A DNA stretch of 64,000 bases from Stenotrophomonas sp. 364 (GCF_009832905.1 NZ_CP047135.1:2582001-2646000); one strand, 5' to 3'; counted from the stretch's first letter, positions 7,692 to 17,077 are shown. The notes: a model not told the origin generated them from the letters alone. Numbers and translations: made by a program.

Positions 7692-8315
7692 TCAGCCCAG
7701 CGGACGGAAGCTGGGGTTGCTGAGCTCGCGCAGGAAGTGCTCGAAGATCGCCGGGCGCATCGCCAGCAGGAAGATCACCCCGAACGCGGCACCGGCCAGG
7801 TGTGCGCTGTGGTTGATGCGATCACCGCCGCGCTTGTCCATCCAGATGCTGTAGCCCACGTAGAACACCGCGTAGAGGATCGCCGGGGCCGGGATGAAGA
7901 ACACGAAGATCACGCTCCACGGGCTGAGCAGGATGAAGGCGAACAGCACCGCCGACACCGCGCCCGACGCGCCCAGGCTGAGGTAGTTCGGGTTCTTCTG
8001 GTTCTTCAGGTAGCTCGGCAGGATCGACACTACCAGCGCCCCCAGATAGAACGCCGGGTAGGTCAGGTAGCTGCCGGTCAGGTTGATCATCAACGACTCG
8101 ATCTGGCCGCCGAAGAAGAACAGCGTGATCATGTTGAACGCCAGGTGCGCCAGGTCCGCATGGATGAACCCGTAGGTCACCAGACGGTCGTACTGGCGAT
8201 GGCGGTCCACCGCCGGCGGCCACAGGATCAGGCGGTCGCCGAGCTTTCGGTTCTTGAAGGCCATCCACGACACGATGACGGTGATGGCGATCAACAGCAG
8301 ATTGACGGGGGTCAT
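7692..8315 (-). CDS. Rhomboid-family intramembrane serine protease
   Basis: 207 residues with about six hydrophobic segments. The catalytic dyad is visible: Ser117 in LGASGAVSA and His172 in HSAHLAGA. The HxxxN-type segment HADLAHLAFNMITL and the following GG are also conserved. Rhomboids cut transmembrane helices of other membrane proteins. The start MTPVNLLL at 8315 gives a normal first membrane helix; the upstream reading from 8372 would overlap the preceding gene. It starts 8 bases after the stop of the POT transporter gene, so the two are probably cotranscribed. Confidence 0.9.
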   Translation of the reverse strand: MTPVNLLLIAITVIVSWMAFKNRKLGDRLILWPPAVDRHRQYDRLVTYGFIHADLAHLAFNMITLFFFGGQIESLMINLTGSYLTYPAFYLGALVVSILPSYLKNQKNPNYLSLGASGAVSAVLFAFILLSPWSVIFVFFIPAPAILYAVFYVGYSIWMDKRGGDRINHSAHLAGAAFGVIFLLAMRPAIFEHFLRELSNPSFRPLG

Positions 8316-8323
8316 GTCAGGGC

Positions 8324-9880
8324 TCAGGCCGTACGGTAGTTGTCGACCATACGATAGCGCCTCGCATACCAACCGAAGGCCAACGCCGCCAGGAACGCGA
8401 AACCGGCGAAGAAGAACATCAGGAAGGCCGCCTCGCTCAAGCCGGTACTGGCGATCTGATGGGTGACCGTGTCATTGCGCACCGCGGCGTTGGACAGCAG
8501 TACCCACAGGTTGCCGATGGTGGTGGTGAGGTTCCAGAAGCTCATCACCACGCCCTTCATCGCCTGCGGGGCCTGGCTGTAGGCAAACTCCAGGCCGGTG
8601 GCCGAGACCAGCACTTCGCCGAAGGTCAGCAGGGCGTAGGGCAGCATCTGCCAGAAGATGGACATGACGTTGCCGCCGTCCATCATCACCTGGATGCCAC
8701 CGACCACGATCCAGGCCAGGCCGCTGAAGGCGATACCGGCGGTCATGCGGCGCAGCGCGGTCGGCTCGAAACCGAAGCGGCGCAGTGTCGGGTAGAGCAC
8801 GAGGTTGTTGAACGGAATCAGGATCATCACCAGCAGCGGGTTCAGCGCCTGCATCTGCGAGGCGGTGAACCACGACGGCATGGCCATCTGCTGGCCCTGC
8901 AGCACCCAGGTGGAGGCCTTCTGGTCGAACAGCGAGAAGAACGGCGTGGTCAGGGCGAAGATCACCAGCACGCGCAGCACCGAGCGCACGCCCTCCACGG
9001 CCTCGGCCGGGTGCACCGCGCGGGCGCGGTCCAGCTGGAGCCAGGTGCCACCGCCAATGCCGGCCAGCAGCAGGACCAGCGCGATGCACAGGCAGATCAC
9101 GATGCCCAGGCTGCCAACGAGGCCCATCGAGGCCACCGCCAGCACCGCGCCCAGGATGGCCAGGGTGAGGCCCGGGCGTGCCTTGCCCGGCACCTGCGCG
9201 GTCAGCGCAGTACGGACCACGTTGCCGAACGAATGCGGGTCCTTCGGCGGCAGCGGCACCAGCACATAGCGCTTGCGGCCCAGCCAGAACACGAAGGTGG
9301 CCACGAACATCAGGATGCCGGGAATGCCGAACGCCCACTGCGGGCCCAGATTCTTCAGCGCCAGCGGAATCAGCAGCGAGGCGAACAGCGAGCCGAAGTT
9401 GATGATCCAGTAGAAGGCATCGAACACGATCTTGGCCAGGTGCTTGTTGCTCTGGTCGAACTGGTCGCCCATGAACGAGGCCACCAGCGGCTTGATCCCG
9501 CCAGCACCCAGCGCAATCAGCCCCAGGCCGACGAAGAAGCCCTGCCGGCTGTCTTCAAACACCGCCAGGCAGGCGTGGCCGGCGCAGTAGATCAGGCTGA
9601 ACCAGAGGATGGTGTGGTATTTGCCGAAGAACTTGTCGGCCAGCCAGCCACCGAGCAGCGGGAAGAAATACACGCCGATCATGAAGCTGTGCATGATGTC
9701 CTTGGCCTCACCCGCGCGGCCTTCGGCGGTGATCTCCTGCAGCAGCAGCGAGGTGATCAGGAACTGCACCAGGATGTTGCGCATCCCGTAGAAACTGAAC
9801 CGTTCGCAGGCCTCGTTGCCAATGATGTACGGAATCTGGCGCGGCATTCTTCCCTTGCCTGCGCTGGCGGCTGCGATCAT
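8324..9880 (-). CDS. POT/PTR2-family proton-coupled oligopeptide transporter
   Basis: 518 residues, about 14 membrane helices, inner membrane. The family motif ExxERFxYYG appears as EACERFSFYGMRNILVQF near the N-terminus. The second signature, GAGGIKPLVASFMGDQFDQ, is also present. Members import di- and tripeptides with protons (DtpA/YjdL-like). The start at 9880 is preferred because AGGATGA lies six bases upstream; an ATG two codons earlier (9886) lacks this. The rhomboid gene follows. A secreted dipeptidyl carboxypeptidase (dcp) elsewhere in the window could provide substrate, but that link is only inference. Confidence 0.9.
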   Translation of the reverse strand: MIAAASAGKGRMPRQIPYIIGNEACERFSFYGMRNILVQFLITSLLLQEITAEGRAGEAKDIMHSFMIGVYFFPLLGGWLADKFFGKYHTILWFSLIYCAGHACLAVFEDSRQGFFVGLGLIALGAGGIKPLVASFMGDQFDQSNKHLAKIVFDAFYWIINFGSLFASLLIPLALKNLGPQWAFGIPGILMFVATFVFWLGRKRYVLVPLPPKDPHSFGNVVRTALTAQVPGKARPGLTLAILGAVLAVASMGLVGSLGIVICLCIALVLLLAGIGGGTWLQLDRARAVHPAEAVEGVRSVLRVLVIFALTTPFFSLFDQKASTWVLQGQQMAMPSWFTASQMQALNPLLVMILIPFNNLVLYPTLRRFGFEPTALRRMTAGIAFSGLAWIVVGGIQVMMDGGNVMSIFWQMLPYALLTFGEVLVSATGLEFAYSQAPQAMKGVVMSFWNLTTTIGNLWVLLSNAAVRNDTVTHQIASTGLSEAAFLMFFFAGFAFLAALAFGWYARRYRMVDNYRTA

Positions 9881-10053
9881 GCTCATCCTATGGGGCTGTC
9901 CTGCGAATACGAAAGGGCGCGAGCTTACCGGAACCCCTACCCCCACGCACGCTGCGCCCCTACATGACAGCGCGCCACGGACATGGCAGGCGTGCGCTCC
10001 AGAACGCGGCGAAGGTCACGAAGCGTCGACGGACAAAGCGTAAACTTATCGTT

Positions 10054-10911
10054 ATGCGCATGATCTCCACTGCTGTCACGGGACGTTGGCCGGGCTGGTT
10101 GTTGCTGATGCTCTGGGTCGCCTCGGCGGCGCCGGTGCAGGCGCGCCAGGCCGCCCCCGGCCCGCGCCTGCTCAAGGTGGCCACGCTGGAGCTACCCACC
10201 CTGGACGAGGGGCAATGGGAACAACGCCGCGACCAGGTGCTGCAGATGCTGGAAACGCTGCAGCCGGACGTGATCGCGGTCCAGCGCGTCGTGCAGGCGC
10301 AGGGCCGCAACCCGGCCTGCTGGCTGGCCACCCGGCTGCGCTACAGCTGCGACTTCGTCACCGCCGACCCGCCCAGCCAGGCCTTGCGCCACGGCAGCGC
10401 CATGCTGACACGGCTGCCGGTCAGCGAAGACGGCGTCACCCTGCTGCACCCCCCGGGCCAGTTCAGCGCTGCCGGCATGTTGCGGGTGAAGCTGCAGGAA
10501 GAGCTGATCAACATCTATGTGGCACGCCTGCGCCCGGACCCGGATGAACCGGAGGTGCGCCGTCACCAGAGCAGCGACCTGATGACCTGGATCGGCGCCA
10601 CCGCCGAAGGGCTGCCGTCGTTGGTTGCTGGCGACTTCTCGGCCGACACCGCCGAACTGGTGCGCAGCGCCCCCGGTTTCCAGCCTGCGCGGCGCAACCC
10701 CGGCGAGCGGGTCGATCCACCGTCGGTGGCCGGCAGCGCGCGCGGCCATGGGCTGGACGTGCTGTTCCAGGTCAAGCATTTCGAGGGCATCGGGCAACAG
10801 GCCCTGAAGCTGCCGGCCGCCGATGGCGCCGTTCCCGACAAGGGCGCGCTGCGGCTGGGGGTTATGGCCACGTTGCGGCTGCAGTCGCCGGTGCCCGCCA
10901 GCGCACCGTGA
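10054..10911 (+). CDS. Secreted EEP-fold protein with lost catalytic residues
   Basis: 285 residues with an N-terminal signal sequence (WPGWLLLMLWVASAAPVQARQ). The fold follows endonuclease/exonuclease/phosphatase proteins and aligns along its length with the intact paralogue at 22645-23565: for example DPPSQALRHGSAMLTRLPV here and DPPGRFKRYGNALLTRRPV there. The active-site residues do not survive. The metal-binding Glu of QE is Arg (IAVQRVV), GDFN is GDFS, the DH of RIDHIFF is DV (LDVLFQ), and the final SDH is absent. It is therefore likely a pseudoenzyme. The start could also be the ATG at 10060; no clear ribosome site separates them. It ends facing the sodA terminator. Confidence 0.75.
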   Translation: MRMISTAVTGRWPGWLLLMLWVASAAPVQARQAAPGPRLLKVATLELPTLDEGQWEQRRDQVLQMLETLQPDVIAVQRVVQAQGRNPACWLATRLRYSCDFVTADPPSQALRHGSAMLTRLPVSEDGVTLLHPPGQFSAAGMLRVKLQEELINIYVARLRPDPDEPEVRRHQSSDLMTWIGATAEGLPSLVAGDFSADTAELVRSAPGFQPARRNPGERVDPPSVAGSARGHGLDVLFQVKHFEGIGQQALKLPAADGAVPDKGALRLGVMATLRLQSPVPASAP

Positions 10912-10930
10912 TTCGACAGACAGGGCGACC

Positions 10931-10966
10931 CAAACGAAAACGGCCAGGCATCGCTGCCTGGCCGTT
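10931..10966 (-). terminator. Rho-independent terminator of sodA
   Basis: A 12-bp stem (AACGGCCAGGCA / TGCCTGGCCGTT) with a TCGC loop. On the minus strand it is followed by the T-rich TTCGTTTG, 23 bases after the sodA stop. It also lies downstream of the convergent EEP-like gene. Confidence 0.85.
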
Positions 10967-10989
10967 CCGTCATGCTACCGGGGCATCGC

Positions 10990-11601
10990 TCAGGCAATTG
11001 CGGCCTGGTAACGACGCTCGACTTCGTTCCAGTCGACCACGTTGAAGAACGCGCCGATGTATTCCGGGCGACGGTTCTGGTACTTCAGGTAGTAGGCGTG
11101 TTCCCAGACGTCCAGCGCCAGGATCGGCGTGTTGCCGTCCATCAACGGGCTGTCCTGGTTGGCGCTGCTTTCCACCACCACCTTCTTGTCGGGGGTGACG
11201 CTCAGCCATGCCCAACCGCTGCCGAAGCGGGTCAGCGCGGCCTTGGTGAAGGCTTCCTTGAACTTCTCGAAGCCACCCAGCTGCGATTCGATCGCCTTGC
11301 CCACGTCGCCCACCGGTGCGCCGCCGCCGTTGGGCGACATCACGGTCCAGAACAGGCTGTGGTTGGCGTGGCCGCCACCGTTGTTACGCACCGGACCCTG
11401 CAGGTTTTCCGGCAGCGACTTGGTCTTCTTGACCAGCTCTTCGATCGGCAGGTCGGCGAACTCGGTGCCTTCCAGTGCCGCGTTGACGTTGTTGATGTAG
11501 GTCTGGTGGTGCTTGGTGTGATGGATTTCCATCGTGGCCGCGTCGATATTCGGCTCAAGTGCGTCGTAGGCGTAGGACAGCTTGGGGAGGGTATAGGCCA
11601 T
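10990..11601 (-). CDS. sodA: Superoxide dismutase, Mn type
   Basis: This 203-residue enzyme dismutates superoxide to peroxide and oxygen in the cytoplasm. The metal ligands are His27 ([15 protein letters not shown]), the His of [12 protein letters not shown], and Asp and His of [16 protein letters not shown] and the later ANQDSPL favour manganese over iron. The start at 11601 has AGGAGAACC upstream; an in-frame start seven codons earlier is less likely. It stands alone with its own terminator. Confidence 0.95.
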   Translation of the reverse strand: MAYTLPKLSYAYDALEPNIDAATMEIHHTKHHQTYINNVNAALEGTEFADLPIEELVKKTKSLPENLQGPVRNNGGGHANHSLFWTVMSPNGGGAPVGDVGKAIESQLGGFEKFKEAFTKAALTRFGSGWAWLSVTPDKKVVVESSANQDSPLMDGNTPILALDVWEHAYYLKYQNRRPEYIGAFFNVVDWNEVERRYQAAIA

Positions 11602-11848
11602 GTGGTTCTCCTGGTAGCTCACTCACCCGGCGAAGACCGGGCGTTGCGCTGACGATGATGGGGATGGCCGACGAGCTTACCAAGGTCCATGTAAAGGAAA
11701 CTTGGTCCTGCGCATGCCGCTTCTACACACGGTGTTACGCACCGGTGACGCCAGCGCGCGGCGCGGCGGCGCTGTTCGGCTGCGCCTCATCGCCGGATGC
11801 GCGCTTGGCGGTACAGTAGCGGCTGTCTTCCCTGGCCCGCCCTGCCCC

Positions 11849-12307
11849 ATGCGCAAGCCCCTTCTGTTGCTGGTTGCCATCGTGCTGCTGATCGGCGGCC
11901 TGGTTGCGGTCAAATTGATGCAGCGCCCGCCGCCGCCGCAGTTTGCCCCCTCGTTGTCGCAACCGATCGAGGCCGCGCCGGCGGCTGCGGCGGCGCGCAC
12001 GCCTGCGGGCAACCCGCTGCCCCCGTTCCTGCCGGCCGAGGCACGCGCCACCATCGCGCTGATCCAGCGCGGCGGGCCGTTCCCGCACCGCCAGGACGGC
12101 AGCGTGTTCGGCAACCGCGAGCAACGCCTGCCGCAACGCCCACGTGGCTACTACCACGAGTACACCGTCGACACCCCCGGTGCCGGCAATCGCGGTGCGC
12201 GCCGCATCGTCACCGGCGGCACCCCGCCTACCGGCTGGTTCTACACCGACGACCACTACGAGACATTCCGCAGTTTTGATGTACCACCGGCCGGGAGCTG
12301 GCAATGA
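11849..12307 (+). CDS. Barnase-type ribonuclease, membrane-anchored or secreted
   Basis: 152 residues. The N-terminal segment RKPLLLLVAIVLLIGGLVAVKLM is a signal or signal-anchor, followed by an Ala/Pro linker. The C-terminal domain is a microbial guanyl ribonuclease. VFGNREQRLP matches the barnase block FGNREGRLP. The catalytic set is present: Glu104 (YYHEYTV), Arg118/119 (GARRIVTG) and His136 (TDDHYETF). It would cleave single-stranded RNA after G. The ATGA overlap with the barstar gene (12304) couples translation of enzyme and inhibitor. Upstream in-frame codons from 11702 look non-coding. Confidence 0.9.
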   Translation: MRKPLLLLVAIVLLIGGLVAVKLMQRPPPPQFAPSLSQPIEAAPAAAAARTPAGNPLPPFLPAEARATIALIQRGGPFPHRQDGSVFGNREQRLPQRPRGYYHEYTVDTPGAGNRGARRIVTGGTPPTGWFYTDDHYETFRSFDVPPAGSWQ

Positions 12308-12753
12308 ACCATGACGCATTCGAGTTGGGCCTGCACGACATCAACAACGCCGGCGTTTACGCCATCGGCAACGGCGACCTGGGCCCGCTGTCGGCGGCGA
12401 TGCGCGATGCCGGCCTGCGCGTGGTCCAGATCGACCTGGACGGCTGCCAGGACAAGCGCACGCTGCTGATGCGGCTGGCCGCGCGACTGGATTTCCCGAC
12501 CGGCTTCGGCGGCAACTGGGATGCGCTGACCGACAACCTGCGCGACCTGGCCTGGCTGCCGGCCAACGGCTATGCGCTGTTCTTCAATGATGCCGACGCC
12601 CTGCGCGCGCAGGCCGGCGCCGACTTCGACACGCTGCTGGAGGTGCTCGACGAAGCCAGCCGCTTCTGGAGCGAAAGCAACGTACCGTTCTGGGCCTTCG
12701 TGGCACTGCAGGATGCAGACGTGGAACTGGACGAGGACGCCGCGACGCCGTAA
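12304..12753 (+). CDS. Barstar-family ribonuclease inhibitor
   Basis: 149 residues, cytoplasmic. The barstar core is LRVVQIDLDGCQDKRTLLMRLAARLDFPTGFGGNWDALTDNLRDLAWLP, with the FG-NWDAL-D-L motif that binds and blocks the barnase active site. The acidic surface typical of the family continues to the end (QDADVELDEDAA). The gene overlaps its ribonuclease by four bases, the normal arrangement for making inhibitor with enzyme. It would protect the producer from ribonuclease that stays in, or re-enters, the cell. Confidence 0.93.
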   Translation: MNHDAFELGLHDINNAGVYAIGNGDLGPLSAAMRDAGLRVVQIDLDGCQDKRTLLMRLAARLDFPTGFGGNWDALTDNLRDLAWLPANGYALFFNDADALRAQAGADFDTLLEVLDEASRFWSESNVPFWAFVALQDADVELDEDAATP

Positions 12754-12768
12754 CCCCCATCGGGACAG

Positions 12769-12787
12769 GGCCACGCCATGCGTGGCC
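12769..12787 (+). repeat. SMAG-type palindrome, head degenerate
   Basis: GGCCACGCC-ATGCGTGGCC, 15 bases after the barstar stop. It faces the minus-strand copy at 12818-12840, so the pair could form one larger fold. Confidence 0.7.
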
Positions 12788-12817
12788 GTGACGCGCCGCC
12801 ACGCCGGACCCTGGGGC

Positions 12818-12840
12818 AGCCACCCATGGGGTGGCTCTAC
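12818..12840 (-). repeat. SMAG-type GTAG palindrome
   Basis: On the minus strand GTAGAGCCACC-CCATGGGTGGCT, 20 bases beyond the stop of the proline-rich membrane protein. It may act as its transcript end. The identical unit is at 40749-40771. Confidence 0.8.
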
Positions 12841-12859
12841 CCGCCGATGAGGCGGGGCC

Positions 12860-14608
12860 TCATCGGCTGCCGTTGTCGTCCTGCAGCTCTTTCTTGAACG
12901 GAATATCCGGCGGCGGGCGCGCCACGGCCGGCTGGTCCTGCATGTTCGGATCGCTCAGGCCACAGCCGCCGCCGAACTGGAGGATGGACACCACGCACGA
13001 GATCGATGAACTGGTGCCCGGGATCGGGATCTCCACCGACTTGATGCCCTTGCGCACCCACTCGGCCAGCAACGATTCGTTGGGTGCCCAGTACTTCTCG
13101 AACGAGGTCGGCGTGTAGTCGTACGGCGGCCGCTTGAGCCACGTGCCGGACTGGGCGATGCGCTCCTTCGTCCAGCCGTCCTTGTCGCCCCCGGGCGCGC
13201 CACGTTCGGCCGTGCCCTTGCCGTCCTGGCCGGCTACGCGCACGCTGCCGTCGGCGTTGAACAGGCTGCCGCCAGTGGTGCCGGTCGCGCTCACCGCGCG
13301 GCCGTTGAGGTCACGGTCCTGCGGGTGATTGGCCGCCGCCCAGTCGTCGCCGCGCCGCGACGCGGCCCAGTCGCCCGGGTCCGCAGCCGGTTTGGCCGGC
13401 GACGGGCTTGGCGTGGCCGGTGCCGTGCGCGCGGCGCTGTTGGCGCTGGGCGCGGTGCTGGAACGCGGCGCGGTCGCCGTGGATGCGCTGGCCGGGGCGG
13501 TCGTGGGGGTCGGCGGTGCCGGGCGCGGGGTGGCATTGGGCACCGCCCGCTCGCGCACCGCCACCTGGGCAGGTGATGGTGCCGGGACCCTCAGCTCGCG
13601 CTGCGGCACGCGCGCCACCGCCACCGACGGCGTCTGCAATGGCTGCACCTGACGCTCGCGCACCTGCACCTCACGCTGGGGCAGCGGCACGTCCACGCGC
13701 GGGCCGGGCACCACCACCGGCGGCGTCGGTGCCTCGACCACGCCGATCTCACGCTCGCGCACCGTCAGCTCGGGGGTGCGCACCTGTGGTTCGGCGGGGC
13801 GCGGCATCGCCACGTCCGCACGCGGCGAAGGGGCCTCCACCGTGGCCACCGTGCGCTCGCGCACCGCGATGTCCTGCGGGTCGCGCGGCACCACGCGCAC
13901 CTCGGTGCGCACCGCGCTGGGCGGTGGCACCACGAAATCGGTGGTGGCCTGCGCCACGTCGGTGGCCTGAAGCGGCTGCTCCGGGGTGGGCGCGGCGGGG
14001 CTGGGCGGCGCCGGCCGCGGCTCGCTGGCCGGCGGCGGATTGGCACGCGCCGGCGCGGATGCCGTGGCCGCCGCCGTGGGTTCGACCTGCGGCGTCGGCG
14101 GCTGTGGCTGCGCGGTGTCCGGCGTCGCCTCGACCGGTGTCGGCGCGGCGGCCTGGCCACCATCGTCCTGCTGTGGCGTGCCGCGACCCACCAGCGACAC
14201 CTGCACGCGGCCACTTTCGCCGCCCTGCTCCGGCACCACCGGCGGTCGAATCAGGGCCACCCACAGCAGCAGCGCGGCAAACAGCACATGCAACAGCAGG
14301 CTGATCGTGGCCGACGACCAGCGCATCCAGCGCTGGTCGCGCGGGGCCGGTTCCCAGCCCTGCCACAGCAGGCGCCGCAACGATTGCACGAACCCCAGCT
14401 GCGGCAGCCGCCCGGCGGACACCGGCAACGGGCGCCCGATCAGGGCGGCGATGACCTCGCTGGAACGAAACGGACGCGGCAACGGGCTGAGCGCGCGCAG
14501 CCACAGGCCCCACCCGTAAGGAAGGCCCGTGGTTTTCTCAAGGATGCGGTTGTCCGGCTGGCGTGCCAGCAGCCAATCGAGGATCTCGTCAGCCCGGCGC
14601 AGTGGCAC
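12860..14608 (-). CDS. Proline-rich 'transmembrane repetitive' protein
   Basis: 582 residues. A basic N-terminal region of about 95 residues precedes one membrane helix ([23 protein letters not shown]). Then comes a long, disordered Pro/Ala stretch with repeated short blocks such as [28 protein letters not shown] and [12 protein letters not shown]. The C-terminal domain ([44 protein letters not shown]...[13 protein letters not shown]) has two Cys. One membrane anchor plus a long extended stretch recalls TonB, reaching through the periplasm. Xanthomonads carry such proteins next to nfuA. The start is GTG at 14608, nine bases after nfuA, without a strong ribosome site. Function unknown. Confidence 0.75.
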   Translation of the reverse strand: MPLRRADEILDWLLARQPDNRILEKTTGLPYGWGLWLRALSPLPRPFRSSEVIAALIGRPLPVSAGRLPQLGFVQSLRRLLWQGWEPAPRDQRWMRWSSATISLLLHVLFAALLLWVALIRPPVVPEQGGESGRVQVSLVGRGTPQQDDGGQAAAPTPVEATPDTAQPQPPTPQVEPTAAATASAPARANPPPASEPRPAPPSPAAPTPEQPLQATDVAQATTDFVVPPPSAVRTEVRVVPRDPQDIAVRERTVATVEAPSPRADVAMPRPAEPQVRTPELTVREREIGVVEAPTPPVVVPGPRVDVPLPQREVQVRERQVQPLQTPSVAVARVPQRELRVPAPSPAQVAVRERAVPNATPRPAPPTPTTAPASASTATAPRSSTAPSANSAARTAPATPSPSPAKPAADPGDWAASRRGDDWAAANHPQDRDLNGRAVSATGTTGGSLFNADGSVRVAGQDGKGTAERGAPGGDKDGWTKERIAQSGTWLKRPPYDYTPTSFEKYWAPNESLLAEWVRKGIKSVEIPIPGTSSSISCVVSILQFGGGCGLSDPNMQDQPAVARPPPDIPFKKELQDDNGSR

Positions 14609-14617
14609 GCAGCGCGA

Positions 14618-15217
14618 TCAGGCGGCCGTGCCGCGCGGGATGTACGGCGCGTCGCCACTGTCGTGGTCGGTCGCGTCGCGTACCGCGGTGATCCCGGGCA
14701 CCCGGCCCATCAGGGTTTTTTCGATGCCCTGCTTGAGGGTCACATCGGCCATGCCGCAGCCCTGGCAGCCACCACCGAAGCGCAGCAGCACCACGCCGTC
14801 GGCCGACACTTCCTGCACGGCCACTTTGCCGCCGTGGGAAGCCAGCTGCGGGTTCACTTCGTTCTCCACCACCCAGCGCACGCGTTCGACCAGCGAATTC
14901 GCCTCGCCCGGCGCTTCGCCCTTGATCTTGGGGGCCTTGATGGTCAGCTGCTGGCTGCCGGTGGCATTGCTGACGATGTCGATCTCGGCACCGTCGAGCC
15001 AGCCCACGCTGGGCGCATCCACGAACAGGGTGAAGCCATCGCAGTCCACCGCCCACTCGTCGCCGAGCAGTTGGGCCGGCTCGGCAAACTCGAGCCGGGC
15101 ATCGGCGCGGGGGGTTCCCGCATCGACGGCGCTCAGGCGCACGCCCATGCCGGGCACGGCCTCACGCTCGATCAGCTTGCGGAAATAGGTTTGGGCGGTG
15201 TCGGATATCTGGATCAT
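14618..15217 (-). CDS. nfuA: Fe-S cluster carrier NfuA
   Basis: 199 residues in two domains. The first is an A-type-like N-terminal domain that has lost its cysteines ([17 protein letters not shown]). The second is a C-terminal Nfu domain with the cluster-binding motif [19 protein letters not shown], in which CxxC binds a 4Fe-4S cluster shared between two subunits. It delivers clusters to client enzymes under iron or oxidative stress. The ATG at 15217 fits homologues. It is the first gene of a pair with the membrane repeat protein and is divergent from phhB. Confidence 0.93.
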   Translation of the reverse strand: MIQISDTAQTYFRKLIEREAVPGMGVRLSAVDAGTPRADARLEFAEPAQLLGDEWAVDCDGFTLFVDAPSVGWLDGAEIDIVSNATGSQQLTIKAPKIKGEAPGEANSLVERVRWVVENEVNPQLASHGGKVAVQEVSADGVVLLRFGGGCQGCGMADVTLKQGIEKTLMGRVPGITAVRDATDHDSGDAPYIPRGTAA

Positions 15218-15319
15218 CGGGCTATTCTAGCGGCTTACATGTTATGCGCTCATTCGGTTTATACATTGGCCGGCGCATCGTTCAGTCATCTTGCTAGAAC
15301 ACTGGGAGTGGAGGATTTC

Positions 15320-15661
15320 ATGGCCGACCTGATTCCGCTGGCGCGGGCGCACTGCGTGCCGCGCAAGGGCAGCGACCACAAGCTGGGCGAGGCCCGCGTG
15401 GCCGAACTGCTGGCCCAGGTGCCCGGCTGGGAGCTGGCCGAACACGGCCAGGCGCTGACCCGCACCTTCCGCTTCGACGACTACCACCGGACCATGGCCT
15501 TCGTGAACGCACTGGCCTGGGTGGCCCACCGCGAAGACCACCACCCCGACCTGGGCGTGCATTACGACCGGGCGGTGGTGCGCTTTTCCACCCACGACGT
15601 GGGTGGCCTGAGCGAAAACGACTTCATCTGCGCAGCGAAGGCTTCGGCCCTGACGGAGTGA
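15320..15661 (+). CDS. phhB: Pterin-4a-carbinolamine dehydratase
   Basis: This 113-residue, cytosolic enzyme removes water from 4a-hydroxytetrahydropterin to recycle the cofactor of phenylalanine hydroxylase. The active-site block is [35 protein letters not shown], with the paired HH and the second His of the family. The start ATG at 15320 has GTGGAGGA upstream. Phenylalanine hydroxylase itself is not in the window. It is followed after four bases by a TonB-C lipoprotein gene, so they may be cotranscribed. Confidence 0.93.
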   Translation: MADLIPLARAHCVPRKGSDHKLGEARVAELLAQVPGWELAEHGQALTRTFRFDDYHRTMAFVNALAWVAHREDHHPDLGVHYDRAVVRFSTHDVGGLSENDFICAAKASALTE

Positions 15662-15665
15662 CCCC

Positions 15666-16082
15666 ATGAAACTGCAGTCCCTCGTGTTGTCCAGCATTGC
15701 CCTTACCGCCCTGGCCGGCTGCAACAAGCCGGCCGAGCCGACCGCCCCGGTGGCCGCGCCGACCGAAGTGGCCGCCGTGAAGACCCCGCCGCCGCAGTAC
15801 CCGATCGAACTGGCCTGCCAGGGCATCGGCGGCACCAGCACCTTCAAGGTGGTGATTGCCGCCAACGGCAAGCCCAGCCAGGTGGCGCAGGTGACCAGCA
15901 GCGGCAACGCCCAGCTCGACGCACAGGCCAAGACCGCGGTGGAAGGCTGGGAGTTCAAGGCGGCCACCCGCGCCGGCCAGACGGTGTCCACCACCATCCA
16001 GGTGCCGGTGAGCTTCAACCCGCCGCAACCCAAGCCGGACGAGTGCTTCGCGGTGGAAGAGCGGCTGCGCCGGGGCGGTTGA
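15666..16082 (+). CDS. Lipoprotein with TonB C-terminal-like domain
   Basis: 138 residues. The signal peptide ends in the lipobox ALAGC (residue 19). After a Pro/Ala linker, a single domain (PPPQYPIELACQGIGGTSTFKVVIAANGKPSQVAQVTSSGNAQLDAQAKTAVEGWEF) resembles the TonB C-terminal/energy-transducer fold, with the typical G-TS-F-V-I-NGKP and AVxGWxF blocks. No membrane anchor or ExbBD partner is nearby, so it is not a full TonB. It follows phhB by four bases. Role unknown. Confidence 0.8.
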   Translation: MKLQSLVLSSIALTALAGCNKPAEPTAPVAAPTEVAAVKTPPPQYPIELACQGIGGTSTFKVVIAANGKPSQVAQVTSSGNAQLDAQAKTAVEGWEFKAATRAGQTVSTTIQVPVSFNPPQPKPDECFAVEERLRRGG

Positions 16083-16183
16083 GGTTTCCCTGATCTGAGG
16101 TCAGCCCGCGCCAGCCTCCCCTTACCGCGCCCCCGGGGAACCCCATCGGGGCGCGTTGCACTTCCCCAAGGATGCTGTGGCGC

Positions 16184-16993
16184 ATGCTCGAAATTTCGTC
16201 TGAAAACGTCTGGGTCGCGCTTGGCGTGACCCTGGCTGCCGGCCTGGCAACCGGCCTGGGCAGCCTGATGGTGCTGTTCTCGCGTCGCCCCAACCCGCGG
16301 CTGCTGGCCTTCGGGCTGGCCTTTGCCGGTGGCGCGATGGTGTTCGTGTCGCTCACCGAGATCCTGAACAAGGCGATCGATTCGTTCACCCAGGCCTACG
16401 ATGCCCGGCTGGGCTTCGCCTACGGCACGGCTGCGTTCCTGGCCGGGGTGCTGCTGATCGTGGTGATCGATCACCTGATCCCGAACCCGCACGAGAGCCT
16501 GGACAAGCAGGATCCGGTATTCCGCGACAACAACAAGGCCTACATCAAGCGGGTGGGCCTGCTGACCGCGATCGCGATCACCGCGCACAACTTTCCCGAA
16601 GGCCTGGCCACGTTCTTTGCCACGCTGGAGAGCCCTTCGGTGGGCATGCCGCTGGCCTTCGCCATCGCCATCCACAACATCCCCGAAGGCATCGCCATTG
16701 CGGTGCCGGTGTATTTCGCCACCCAGAACAAGTGGTACGCCTTCGGCGCCAGCCTGCTCTCGGGCCTGGCCGAGCCGGTCGGCGCGGCGATCGGCTACTT
16801 CGCGCTCTCGGGCATGCTCAACCACGCCACTTTCGGCTGGGTGTTCGGCCTGATTTCCGGGGTGATGGTGTTCCTCGCCTTGGACGAACTGCTGCCGGCG
16901 GCAAAGCGCTACGCCAAGGGCCACGAAACCGTGTACGGCCTGGTGGCCGGCATGGGAAGCCTGGCGGTCAGCCTGGTGCTGTTCAAGTGGTGA
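16184..16993 (+). CDS. zupT: ZIP-family zinc transporter ZupT
   Basis: 269 residues, eight membrane helices, inner membrane. The two metal-binding helices carry HNFPEGLATF and HNIPEGIAIAVPVY, the ZupT signatures. It imports zinc and other divalent metals. The start MLEISSENVW at 16184 matches homologues. An ATG four codons earlier (16172) lies too close to AAGGA to use it well, but cannot be excluded. Two palindromic repeats follow the stop rather than a classical terminator. Confidence 0.92.
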   Translation: MLEISSENVWVALGVTLAAGLATGLGSLMVLFSRRPNPRLLAFGLAFAGGAMVFVSLTEILNKAIDSFTQAYDARLGFAYGTAAFLAGVLLIVVIDHLIPNPHESLDKQDPVFRDNNKAYIKRVGLLTAIAITAHNFPEGLATFFATLESPSVGMPLAFAIAIHNIPEGIAIAVPVYFATQNKWYAFGASLLSGLAEPVGAAIGYFALSGMLNHATFGWVFGLISGVMVFLALDELLPAAKRYAKGHETVYGLVAGMGSLAVSLVLFKW

Positions 16994-17027
16994 GGCCGAC
17001 GGCAGGGCCGTATCCGCCCCTGTTGCC

Positions 17028-17048
17028 GTATCCACCGACGGTGGATAC
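17028..17048. repeat. SMAG-like palindrome (TATCCACC subtype)
   Basis: GTATCCACC-GAC-GGTGGATAC, 34 bases after zupT. Confidence 0.7.
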
Positions 17049-17077
17049 CTGCCGCGGCGGCGCGCGGGCATGAACCG

